Origin: Marasmius tenuissimus
Lineage: Eukaryota > Basidiomycota > Agaricomycetes > Agaricales > Marasmiaceae
Assembly (NCBI GenBank): GCA_029532415.1
Contig: JAQOTA010000020.1
Span: 434,001 to 498,000 of the forward strand
Direction of reading: 5' to 3'
DNA length: 64,000 nucleotides
Below, in pieces: positions 47,611-57,130 of the stretch. Under the pieces are notes generated by a model that did not search any database, was not told the origin of the DNA, and saw only the letters and a program-made list of their open reading frames with translations. How positions within the stretch are numbered: position 1 is the first letter of the stretch; every line of letters begins with the position of its first letter. The position numbers were made by a program, and so were the translations under genes.

Positions 47611-47806
47611 AGTCATGGCGCCAGGCCCACGGAGTTTAACTTTGTTCATTCAATGTCAACGCGTCGTCATACCTGCGACCGAGCCGTGCGCTTGACAATG
47701 AGAGCATTAGATTGATAGGCAGCCTTTTGACTTCCAAAACTATCTACTGCAGCCAAACTCCCAAGATCCAAAACAAACCTCTGAATACGTTCAACTTGAC
47801 CCTAGA

Positions 47807-48964
47807 ATGCCGAGCAACTATCACTACGTGCATCCCGTCCTCAAGGAGCAGATGAAGGACAGAATTTATGAGGGAGACAAGTCTGTCCAGATTGCGAGGG
47901 ATTTCGGTGTCAGTGAGGGCATGGTTAGCCAGCTAAAAAAGAGGATGTTGAGGGGGGAGAAGATGATAAAGCGTCGGACTGGGAGGCCACGTATACTAAG
48001 CACACTCGATGTTGCGGTCTGTCCGTCTCCCTTCCAGATGCTTGTTGAACTCAACTCGAAACTTGTGTTACTTACACAGTATCTTGAGTCACTGGTCGAG
48101 CATACTCCTGATATATATCTATATGAACTGCAAAAGTTACTACTAGAAAACCGCAACATCATAGTCGCAGAAGAGACCATCAAGAACACTCTTAGACAGA
48201 GGGGTTTCACACGGAAGAGAGTCACTCATATTGCAGATGAGCGAGACGAGGAGCGCTGTGCCCTATATCGTTACCATATGGGTCGCACATACTTTCCGGA
48301 GCAGCTGGTATTTGTTGACGAGTCTGCCTGTAACCAAAACACCACGAAACGGAGATATGCTTGGGCCCCAATTGGTCAGCGTGCTCGGCGAAGGGACTAT
48401 TTCATTCGTGGCCAACGGTAAGTGAAGTTGGGTCCCGAAAACCCCCGGTTTCTTCTAATCATTGAATCTTTTGAATAGTTATTCCATCCTCCCTGCTCTT
48501 TCTCTCGATGGAATTCTACATCTTGATGTACAAGATCGCTCATACAACGGCGAACTCTTCAATGACTTCATTGCAACCCTACTTGTGAGAATGAACCCAT
48601 TCCCTGGACCTAACTCAGTCATCGTCATGGATAATGCGAGCATCCACAAATCCGCTGAACTCCGCCCAATGATAGAGGCAAGGTAAGTTCCAGCCTGAAT
48701 CATGACTTATAGTTGATTTCACTGATCAGTTCCACTAGAGGCATGCGGCTAGAATATCTACCGCCCTACTCGCCAGATTTAGACCCAATAGAGGAGGCTT
48801 TCTCTGCCATCAAGTCGTGGATGTGCAGCAACCGGGACTTTGTCAATGTCGAGTTGAGCGGCAACCCATTTTGTGATCCTTACGGAATGATATGGGAGGC
48901 AGTCTTCGATACAGTTACACCGGAGAAAGCTCGTGGCTGGTTTGAGCACTCAGGCTACGTGTAG
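47807..48964 (+). CDS. Tc1/mariner-like transposase, three exons
   Basis: Exons 47807-48417, 48479-48682 and from 48730 (or 48739) to the stop at 48962-48964, about 347 residues; all junctions keep phase. The N-terminus has a helix-turn-helix (QIARDFGVSEGMVSQLKKRM) and a GRP motif (RRTGRPRILS), then a second winged-helix-like part (LLENRNIIVAEETIKNTLRQ). The catalytic DDE motifs are LVFVDESACNQ (D), VIVMDNASIHKS (D) and YLPPYSPDLDPIEEAFSAIK (E), the DDE_3 pattern. No stop or frameshift is seen. The gene lies 196 bp inside the left TIR. It could still be active in trans although its own element is broken by copia-C. Confidence 0.92.
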
Positions 48965-49185
48965 TATACATGCAGTACTCTTGTATGTATACATAGGTTG
49001 ACTATTGTATGGTACATGATGTTGAATATGGCACGATGTGCCCAAGAAATACAAGAAATTCTAGAAATATAATGATGTGCGACTGTGAAGACAATATATA
49101 CAATATATACTCGAGGTCAAGAAACACAGTGGGTAGCAAGCGACAAGATATGATGACAAGATATACAATGGAAACCATACCCAAC
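48965..49185. other. Spacer between the convergent 3' ends of the two Tc1-like genes
   Basis: About 220 bp, AT-rich, between the stop of the transposase and the stop of the minus-strand gene. Likely holds both 3' UTRs. Confidence 0.5.
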
Positions 49186-49466
49186 TCAATTTTCCTTTCC
49201 GACTGTAGATGAACGTTGGGCCATCTGACTCGTAACCGTCAAGAACTTCTCTGCGTCTGCGCCCGGCATTCCAATGATGTCGCAAAAGATGGTGGCGTCC
49301 AAGGTCGCAACCTGGGAAGTAGTATTGATGCCATAGAAGAGCAGGGAATCCATATACTGGGCAAAGTTAGAGGCCGGATACATCTCAGAGAGGTCTTCTA
49401 TGGCCTCGCGGATGTCCAATCCGGGAATGTTGCCGGGTACGGGGGTCGTAGAAGATGACACAAGAT
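49186..49466 (-). pseudogene. Tc1-like element's second gene, 3' exon (SAM-like C-terminus)
   Basis: Last exon of the gene at 54778-56143, cut off by copia-C. The frame continues in phase across the AAGAT duplication (RPDLV, then SSSTTPVPGNIPGLD). It encodes a helical C-terminus (IREAIEDLSEMYPASNFAQY; TLDATIFCDIIGMPGADAEK) that looks like a sterile alpha motif fold, and ends at 49186-49188. SAM-like is inference from helix spacing. Confidence 0.7.
49462..49466 (+). repeat. Target-site duplication of copia-C, left copy (AAGAT)
   Basis: Repeated exactly at 54778-54782. Confidence 0.95.
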
Positions 49467-49776
49467 TGATGAGCCGGCATGACGCCTAGCGCAGAGGACT
49501 ACAACATTGCTATACTACTACTTACCAGAGAGGAGTTTAGAGAGATAGAGGCGAGACGTAGAAGCTCAAGCACACTGTAGATTCATGTAGAGAACTACGA
49601 GCTTATATACATGTAGAGACTATAGTGAATACCATATAAGGATGATAATGAAATTGTACATATGATCATAAGTAGAAATGATAAATGGAACAATAGTCCC
49701 GCATAATATGATGGCGGGAAGTATGAACCGGGACTTTGGATATACCGGGAGTTAAATATAGTCCACGGATTCAACA
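49467..49776 (-). repeat. Copia-C 3' LTR
   Basis: 310 bp, TGATGAGCCGGC...ATTCAACA. One difference from 54468-54777. Confidence 0.95.
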
Positions 49777-51484
49777 CACCCCCTCGCTAAGTGCAGCTAA
49801 AAAGCGCATCTGAGCGAATCAAGTGGACGAATAGAATTCAAGTCCAAGGTGATCTCTGAAGCGTAAGAACTTCTCATGTCCGAGATTCTTCGTAAACATG
49901 TCTGCGGGATTATAGACTCCTTCAATAAAGAACAACTCGACTTTGCCATCTTCAACACACGATCAAATGTAATGATATCGAATATCGATGTGCTTGGTTC
50001 GGCGTTCTTGAACCGGGTTAGATGCAATGAAGATAGAGCCTTGATTGTCTCCGCAGATTGGAATAGGACCTAAGTCGATTCCAAGTTCAGAGAGTAGCGA
50101 TCTTATCCAGGAAGCTTGACGACTGCAATCCGACAGTGCCATATACTCAGCTTCAGTGGAAGAAAGAGCTACAGTCTTCTGGGCGTGTGATTGCCACGAG
50201 AAGATGCCGCCTGCTAACTTGAAGAAATAGCCAGTAATCGAACAGCGTTTGATAGGATCGGCAGCCCAATCCGAGTCTGTGAACGCAAGAAGACCTCCAT
50301 CAGAGTCACCATCGTAGACAAGTGAATAATCTGATGTGCCAGCTAAATAGCGGCAGATATACAGAGCCTTATCGAGGTGTTCCTTCGTTGGATTAGAAGA
50401 GAACTGGGAAAGCTTCGTAACTGCATAGGCAATATCAGGACGTGTGCCCAGCATAATGTACAGAAGCGACCCAATCACAGACTGGAATCTGGAGCGAATG
50501 GCAGGATTGACTGGACCATCGTTGGGAGCTGGCACGTAGCCAGCAGGTAAGGGCGTAGGAGCACCTTTTGCATTCTGCATCCCGAAACGTTCAAGGACTT
50601 TCTTCAGATAATCCTTCTGGTCAATCATGATCTTATTGCCTTCGCGACGAATGCTCATGCGGAGAAACTCGCTAGCATCGCCCATATCACGACATTCCCA
50701 TCGAGCCATGAACTCGGCTTTCTTCTTGTCAACAAAAGCTTTGTTAGGACCCATGAAGAGTGCATCGTCAACGTATATGATCGCATACACAACTTCACCA
50801 CTCTTCGGATCTTTGCAGATGAAGAGTCCCGCATCAGAAGTCAGGCGTTTGAAGCCTAGTACTTCCATGGACGAGCTGAGGGTTTGCCACCACTCAAGGG
50901 CAGCTTGCTTCAGTCCATATAATGCACAACGCAGGCGTAGTACCTTACGTTCTTGGCCCTTGACTTTGAAGCCTTCAGGTTGTTCCATGTAAATCTCCTC
51001 AACAAGATCGCCATAAAGGAAGGCGTTCTTAACATCAACAGAAGTGATGTACCAGTTCTTGAGAGCTGCGAGAGCAAGCATCATACGAACAGTCTCATAA
51101 CGAACAACTGGTGAGAAGATCTCATCAAAGTCGACACCTTCGACCTGAGAGAAACCCTTGGCAACAAGCCTCGCTTTCTTGCGACCATTCGACTTGACGT
51201 CGAAGACCCATCTATTTCTGATGGCTTTGCAACCTTTAGGCAAGTCACAGAGTTCGAAGACCTTGCGCTTACGAAGTGCCTCAAGTTCTTCGTGGCAAGC
51301 AGTCTTCCATTCCTTCTGTTGCTCAATAGGCAACTTTAGAATATCGCGGAGTGTCCACTCTCTGATATTAGAGAAATCAGGAGTATCGGACGTTGGAAGC
51401 GAATCGTGAACTGGAACGGCATTGTTCAACAGGTAAATCACGAATCCTACTCCCCCTTCTTGGGTCAGTCTTTCGACTACGCTT
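49777..51484 (-). pseudogene. Copia-C reverse transcriptase and RNase H
   Basis: Motifs in order: KAIRNRWVFDVKSNGRK, DEIFSPVVRYETVRMML, VDVKNAFLYGDLVEE, YGLKQAALEWW, IIYVDDALFMG (YVDD active site), SVIGSLLYIMLGTRPDIAYA, FTDSDWAADPIKRC, STEAEYMALSDCSRQASW and KHIDIRYHYI followed by TGA at 49963-49965. The tail (ADMFTKNLG-type) continues in frame to near the LTR. Upstream the frame opens at the deletion junction (51485-51488) and does not join the gag-integrase frame. This is the best-preserved RT in the window and serves as reference for copia-B. Confidence 0.92.
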
Positions 51485-54167
51485 TCTTGACAACAGCATT
51501 GAATTGCGTCTTGACCATAGTAAGGAAGTCCCTCAAAGCGGGTACTGCCTCGTCTTTCGTCTTGAGCTTGGAGGTCCAAACGTAGGACGTGCAGTCATCG
51601 AGAAAAGAGATGTAGTACTTGTACCGGTGATACAATTCAGCCGGGTACAACTTCAAATCCGAATGTATGCGCTCAAACGGTTTAGAAGCTCTAGTCGTAG
51701 AGTTGGGGAACGATTTCTCATGCATCTTGCCTTCAGCACAACCACGACACAAAGGTGTCTTCTTAGTAGGCATCTTAAGGTCAAGTGGGAAACCTTGCGT
51801 ATGTTTCCGAGCTTTGTTCAGGGCTTTATCTGATGGATGCCCAAAGCGTCTGTGCTCAATTTCGTAGTCGACGTTGTAAACGACCGACTTGGCCATTAAA
51901 ACCTCAGCAGATGCTTTCCGCGAGTGTACCCAATAAATAGTTTGACCAGGCATATGAGGGTAGGAAACAAGCGACTGTCGTCGCTGTGATGAGTAGAAGG
52001 CTAACTTCTTCGCGTTTCCACAAATTGATAGACCATCTTGAAGGAACTCTCCCATTGATAGTAGACGTATGTCCAATTGAGGTATGTAATAGACAGGGTA
52101 GAGACGCGAAACGCGCTCTGTAAGTTTCCCTTCATGTCCTTCAACGTTATGCTTAATGAAGACCGTGCCTTTACCCTTGATCTGTATAGGGTTGCCCTTA
52201 TTCGCAGTATTTACGATAGGACCATCAAGCGATTCATATTCAGCGAAATCATTCAAATCATTCGTGAAATGAGAGGAGGCACCAGAATCAAGGAGCCAAC
52301 CCTGTGCGTTGTTCACACTTTTCTTTCCCTTACATTGAGTACATCCCACAAAGTGGGTCGAAATAGCATTGCAAAAATTTACAAGTGATACCAGATCACT
52401 ACGACTACCGCGCGCACTACTGATACCAACTAGTTGAGAGCAGCGCTGTAGGTTTGCATCAGCTTGGGAAAGCAGGTCAAGGTATGGTACTTGCCTGTCA
52501 TCGTGGAACGATCCAAGAGAGACGTCATCCGGGACGTCCTCAACCCCTGCAGCTTCGGCAATGTCATTGTCAACATCATTACCGAATAGAGAGGTCATGT
52601 CTTCCATACCGTCGTCAGATCCCCAATCCATCTCTACATCTTCATCAGGATCAGCGCTACGAGAGCGTTTAGAAGAAGTAGAAGAAGGAGATCCGGCTCC
52701 CTCATATCCCTCATCATCCTCCAAAAGACGCTTGGACGAGGACGCACGTGGTTGTTCAATGCGATCCTGGAGCGAACGATTGGTGGCGGACGTGACGATC
52801 TGTTCGAAGGGTTTGAGATACCGCGCCGTCTTGGGGGCACCAAGTCTGTCAGCAAGGGAACGTGCTCCACGGACATCATCAAATACTGACTGAGATGGCT
52901 TGAAGCCGGTGAAGGACTGCATGGCAGCCGGGTTCTTCTTGACAGCTGGCTGAGGGACAGTGCTGTCGCAGGACTTGTCCCAGTGACCGGTGAAGTGAGC
53001 TGGGGGCGGTGATCCCATAGCGCGAACAGGAGGGGCGCTGGCAATCTCGGCGCGCAAGGAGTTGTTAACCGCGTTCAACGCGATACGTTCCCTGCGGTCG
53101 GTGATCGAGGAATAAGGACGGATAGGAGCGGGGGAAGCTACGACGGATGCATAGGATGCCAGATGGGAGTGACCATGCGACCGATTGTTACCACCGTTGT
53201 TACCGCCGGCGTTGCCGGGACCCTGATGCTGGTTGATACCACCGCGGGTACCACGCTGCTGCTGCTTCTTCTTCTTACCGTTGTTCTGGTTCGAAGAAGG
53301 ACGTTGCTGCTGCTGCTGTGGTTGACGCTGTTGGCCACGCTGCTGCTGTCCGCGCTGCTGACGTTGCTGCGGCGGACGCTGCTGCTGACCAAAAGATGGC
53401 TCGCGATTACCAGCACGCTTAACCGCAGAGAGGCGGTTGGCAAGCTGAGGGTTCTGGCGCTCGTATTCGATCATGATGGCTTCATGAACGTCGGCGACGG
53501 TGAGGGCGCTGGAGCTCTCAGGATCCCTATCAAAGTCATGAAGGGACTTGGATGAAGCGGCGTCCCATTCGGGAGGAATAGCTGCGATGAGAAGGAGGGC
53601 TTTGATCAACTCGGGGAGTTCAACCCCAACCTCGGCAAGACGTTCAATGTAATGTTTGAACTTGGCGATGCCAGCCTGGGGATGGCTAGTGGTAAGCCGG
53701 AATGACACCAACTTGACGAAGTCGCCATAGATGGCAGACAAAGTTGGTTCGCCATAGGTGGTGACGATGGTGGACCAGGCTTTGGCAGCATCCATGTCTT
53801 TAAGGGGTTCAAAGACTTCCTTCGTAGAGGTCAACTGAATGATACCCATCAGCTGGAGGTCTTTTTCCTCCCATGATTCTAGCGCAGTATTGTACGCCGT
53901 GATCTGAGCATCAGTGGGAGGGTGACGATCAGGTTCGTCGTCACTGTCAGTTCCAGCTGCAGGCTGAGCAGTTCCACCAGGGGGCGTAGTGACCGTAATG
54001 GTCGGAACAATAGGTTCCCCCAGCGGGTACGTAGGCTTCTTAGCCGCACCAGTAAGGTGACGATAAAGGCCTTGAGCCTTGGTAACAGCTTCCATTTCGC
54101 CGTTATAAGTCTGGCGGAATCCAGTGCCGTCGAAGCGACCGGAGAAGAATTTCTTAACGTCGAACAT
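51485..54167 (-). pseudogene. Copia-C gag, protease and truncated integrase
   Basis: A single frame from ATG 54167 (MFDVKKFFSGRFDGTGF). Gag has EEKDLQLMGIIQLTSTKEVF and LSAIYGDFVKLVSFRLTTSH, then a Gln/Arg/Gly-rich tail (QQRGQQQRGQQRQPQQQQQR) with no CCHC. The protease is GWLLDSGASSHFTNDLND and the pre-integrase zinc motif is HRRFGHPSDKAL ... CRGCAEGK. The integrase starts (FERIHSDLKLYPAELYHRYK) but after TMVKTQFNAVVK the frame meets the deletion and stops within a few codons, so the second and third catalytic residues are lost. The element shows that in this family gag and pol share one frame. Confidence 0.92.
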
Positions 54168-54455
54168 GATAGTAAGAGGTTAGGTTGTTTGGTGTTGGAT
54201 CTAGAAAAGACAGCATCAGCATGCGTCTAATCAACACAGGGAGCAGCCATCAAGGCGCTATGCTCAACGAGGAGCATTGGATCCTTGAGATCCGATGTCG
54301 TCGAAGGACGTACATCAATGCCATAGATCGAGCACTCAATTAAGAGGTCGATGGCAACATGCAGGTCTAGCCTAGCTAGCCGATGACAGCAGCCTAGGGG
54401 CGCTTGTCGCTGACAGCAGCCATTAAGGCGCTCGTCATTGTAGTCGGGCTAACCG
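54168..54455 (-). other. Copia-C 5' leader
   Basis: 288 bp between PBS and gag ATG, with two related copies of a GACAGCAGCC...GGCGCT word (near 54390 and 54410). The copia-B leader (56615-56874) is colinear but lacks one copy. Confidence 0.65.
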
Positions 54456-54467
54456 GGGCCCATAACC
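54456..54467 (-). other. Copia-C primer-binding site, initiator tRNA-Met anticodon arm
   Basis: GGTTATGGGCCC on the minus strand, directly next to the 5' LTR, as in copia-A and copia-B. Confidence 0.8.
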
Positions 54468-54777
54468 TGATGAGCCGGCATGACGCCTAGCGCAGAGGAC
54501 TACAACATTGCTATACTACTACTTACCAGAGAGGAGTTTAGAGAGATAGAGGCGAGACGTAGAAGCTCAAGCACACTGTAGATTCATGTAGAGAACTACG
54601 AGCTTATATACATGTAGAGACTATAGTGAATACCATATAAGGATGATAATGAAATTGTACATATGATCATAAGTAGAAATGATAAATGGAACAATAGTCC
54701 CGCATAATATGATGGCGGGAAGTATGAACCGGGACTTCGGATATACCGGGAGTTAAATATAGTCCACGGATTCAACA
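54468..54777 (-). repeat. Copia-C 5' LTR
   Basis: 310 bp; TATATAAG on the minus strand (54603-54610) is the likely TATA box. Confidence 0.95.
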
Positions 54778-56143
54778 AAGATCAGGTCGGCAACTGGATT
54801 GGCTGACACGGTATGGCGAAACGTCGGACAGTGGCGTGCGGTGAACATCTGAAGAAAATGATGTCGATGATGTCGAGGGACCAGGGTTGTTATAGAGGTT
54901 GACAGTGACGGGTGGGTTTGAAGAGTTGGCTGTCGAATAGCGTGCACGCTTTGGCTTCGAGTCAAATTCCTTCTGGTTCGGAGGGCGTTCAACAGTCGCA
55001 TTGTCCAAGACCTAAGGGAAAATGTTAGTTGAACATCAGGATGGCTAGGTATAGAGGTGATGGCAAGAACGCACAATGTCTTTGACCCAACGAGAGAACA
55101 GCTCATTATCAACATCAACACATTCTTGCGACAAGGGATCAACCCAGTGAAGTCGTCCACCATGGCGTGAACAAGACCACCACGAGATGATTGCCTCTCC
55201 AACCTTGGCGGCCTTTGTTTCAATTTCAGAGGGTTGTAGCATGTGGTCGTCCAGACGCCGCTTGCGGCCCGCCGTGTTCTTTTTGAGAGCAGCAGCAGCA
55301 GCAGCTCGAGAAGGCTGCCTCTAAATATAATGTTAGTAAGTAAAGCAGGCTACTTTGACTGCAACGTACCAAATTGAACAACTGCATGACAACTGTCCTT
55401 GTTCGCGCGCGCATCTGCTTCTCAACATAATCACGAACTGCAATCTCATACTGCTCCTGGTTGGTGATACATTTCGGTGCTGCTCGCTGAGCCTCGTCCG
55501 TAAATTTGTAGCCAATCATTGCCTCGCTCTCATCGAGGCCCATGTCAGCACAGATCTTTGAGAACCAATCGTGGAAAGGAAGATCAGGTTCAAGTCGGCG
55601 CCGGACATGGTTGGCTGTCCCCCCTACTAGATCAGATTCAGTAGGGACTAACAGTTCGACGCGAGTGACAACACCTGTACATGAGGTTCAGAGCTCAGAA
55701 ACAAGGACCTGAAAACAAAAAATAAACTCACGTTCACGGTGCTGTACAGGAGGCTCAGGTGGGGGATGATTGGCATATTCATGAACACATTGTCGATAGT
55801 GAGGGGGAGGTGGAGGTGGAAGCGGAGGGTCGTCATGGGCTCGGAAGATTGGAATAGGGCATTCCGGTGGAACTGGGTCATGATATTGAGGAAGCGGAGG
55901 CTGTAGATTCCGTGGTTGCACTACCGCATTATAGGGAGGAGGAGGTTGGAAGCTGTGAGGATTATTGGGTACATGATGATACTGGGGAACTGGCGGTGGA
56001 GGCGGTTGCTCAGGTACCTGGGGGAATACAGGCCGACCATGAATTTCTGGATGCTGTTGATGTACGCCGAGCCAATAACCCATGCAAGGAAAGCGCCGTC
56101 TCCAACCTTCGAGTTCTGCTTCGGTATAATTTTGTGGGTTCAT
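54778..56143 (-). pseudogene. Tc1-like element's second gene, exons 1-4, unknown function
   Basis: Exons 56143-55732, 55674-55370, 55320-55075 and 55011-54778, then 49461-49186 beyond copia-C. All junctions keep phase and sum to 1473 nt, 490 residues. Exon 1 starts MNPQNYTEAELEGWRRRFPC and has a proline-rich stretch. Exon 2 holds a PB1- or ubiquitin-like block (WFSKICADMGLDESEAMIGY; TNQEQYEIAVRDYVEKQMRA). Exon 3 has LHWVDPLSQECVDVDNELFS. Exon 4 is Ser/Thr-rich. Similar plans occur in large families of uncharacterised agaricomycete proteins (from memory). The gene was intact until copia-C inserted. Confidence 0.8.
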
Positions 56144-56510
56144 TGTTGTAGGGTGGTTGAAAATCTGGAGGGCCGACTGCGAAGCAAAAAACTTATAACT
56201 CTGCTTTGCATTGACGACAGCAGCTGGTCATAGACCAGATGCGGTTATCGTAGAATGGAGATTTGAAAAACCATGACGAGTCGGCGGCATTGGAAGACTT
56301 GCTGAGGATCCGAAACAAGCTGAGGAAAACTATCAAACCAACGACGATGAGTTCTTAATCAATGAATCAAATGACAATAAATGAGCACACACCAATGCTC
56401 AGGTAGCCAACCAGCTTTATGTTCATCCAATATCGAGGAGATTTATGCGTAGGTACCATTCTGGCGGTGGGGCAAGTTGTGGGGCGAAGGAAAGCTAAAC
56501 TGATGGGTCC

Positions 56511-56601
56511 ATACCAAATCGGGTCATATTTTGTTTGTACACTAAACAAAAATTCTGAGCATGAAAAATCGCAAAACTTTCTACAATTATTGGGACAGCT
56601 G
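56511..56601 (-). repeat. Tc1-like right terminal inverted repeat, 91 bp
   Basis: Inverted copy of 47520-47610, one mismatch. TA follows at 56602-56603. Confidence 0.95.
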
Positions 56602-56874
56602 TAACATCAAACATGGTAGTAAGAGGTTGAGAGATTGGTGTTGGATCTAAAAAAGACAGCATCAGCATGTGTCTAATCAACACAGGGAGCAGCCATAAAG
56701 GGCACTATGCTCAACGAGGAGCATTGGATCCTTGAGATCCGATGTTGTCGAAGGACGTACATCAATGCCATAGATCGAGCACTCAATTAAGAGGTCGATG
56801 GCAACATGCAGGTCTAGCCTAGCTAGCCGATGACAGCAGCCTAGGGGTGCTTGTTATTGTAGTCAGGCTAACCG
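56602..56874 (-). other. Copia-B gag start codons and 5' leader
   Basis: ATG at 56612-56614 begins MFDV, the first gag codons, cut by the Tc1-like element. The rest is the leader, colinear with copia-C 54168-54455. Confidence 0.85.
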
Positions 56875-56886
56875 GGGCCCATAACC
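56875..56886 (-). other. Copia-B primer-binding site, initiator tRNA-Met anticodon arm
   Basis: GGTTATGGGCCC on the minus strand next to the 5' LTR. Confidence 0.8.
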
Positions 56887-57130
56887 TGATGAGCCGGCAT
56901 GATGCCTAGCGCAGAGGACTACAACATGGCTACACTACTACTTACCAGAGAGAAGATTAGAGAGGTAGAGGCAAGACGTAGAAGCTCAAGCACACTGTAG
57001 ATTCAGGTAGAGAACTACGAGCTTATATACATGAAGTTACAATAGGGTTACCATATAAGGACGACAATAGAAATTGTACATATGAGCATAATGAACAATG
57101 AAGAATAGAACAATAGCGAATGCATTGTCC
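56887..57130 (-). repeat. Copia-B 5' LTR, truncated
   Basis: 244 bp align to the start of 25358-25678 with 5 differences. The last 77 bp (the U3 start on the minus strand) are missing, and copia-D sequence follows directly. Confidence 0.92.

Larger units (their letters stand above)
49467..54777 (-). mobile_element. Copia-C: youngest Ty1/copia element, integrase-deleted
   Basis: 5311 bp, LTRs of 310 bp differing at one base (a CG/TG), AAGAT duplication, half-tRNA PBS (54456-54467). Gag, protease and the start of integrase form one frame (51477-54167). About 1060 bp, as judged from copia-B, are missing at 51485-51488 with TCTT microhomology, removing the rest of integrase and the linker and shifting the frame into RT. 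TGA at 49963-49965 also interrupts RNase H. The element needed proteins from another copy to insert, or was damaged soon after. Confidence 0.95.
47520..56601 (+). mobile_element. Tc1/mariner-like DNA transposon in copia-B gag, itself split by copia-C
   Basis: Ends CAGCTGTCCCAATAATTG and its inverted copy, flanked by TA on both sides (47518-47519 and 56602-56603). Taking one TA away restores the copia-B gag sequence as judged from copia-C. Without copia-C and its duplication the element is about 3.8 kb, long for this superfamily, because it has two genes: a transposase (47807-48964, plus) and a convergent five-exon gene (56143 to 49186, minus). The TIRs are 91 bp with one mismatch, a CG/CA. 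Everything about the DNA-transposon part looks young. Confidence 0.92.
25358..57130 (-). mobile_element. Copia-B: Ty1/copia element inside copia-D, split by two DNA transposons
   Basis: Own pieces are 25358-26420 (3' LTR, RNase H, RT end), 43371-47519 (RT start, integrase, gag) and 56602-57130 (gag start, leader, PBS, truncated 5' LTR). The KDZ element (26421-43359) lies in RT and the Tc1-like element (47520-56601) lies in gag codon 4-5. Pieces align colinearly with copia-C (same family). The LTRs differ at 5 of 244 shared positions (2 percent), 4 of them CpG transitions. Stops at 43553, 45272 and 47171, a missing protease and a clipped 5' LTR show it is dead. Confidence 0.92.

Noticed and set aside
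49186..49461. Independent short gene left of copia-C
   Set aside because: It continues in phase from the exon at 54778 across the copia-C duplication, so it is the last exon of that gene.
53163..53555. Leucine-rich plus-strand frame over copia-C gag
   Set aside because: Same antisense artefact as in copia-B.
55867..56233. Plus-strand frames near the right end of the Tc1-like element
   Set aside because: They are antisense to the proline-rich first exon of the minus-strand gene, which has consistent splice phases.
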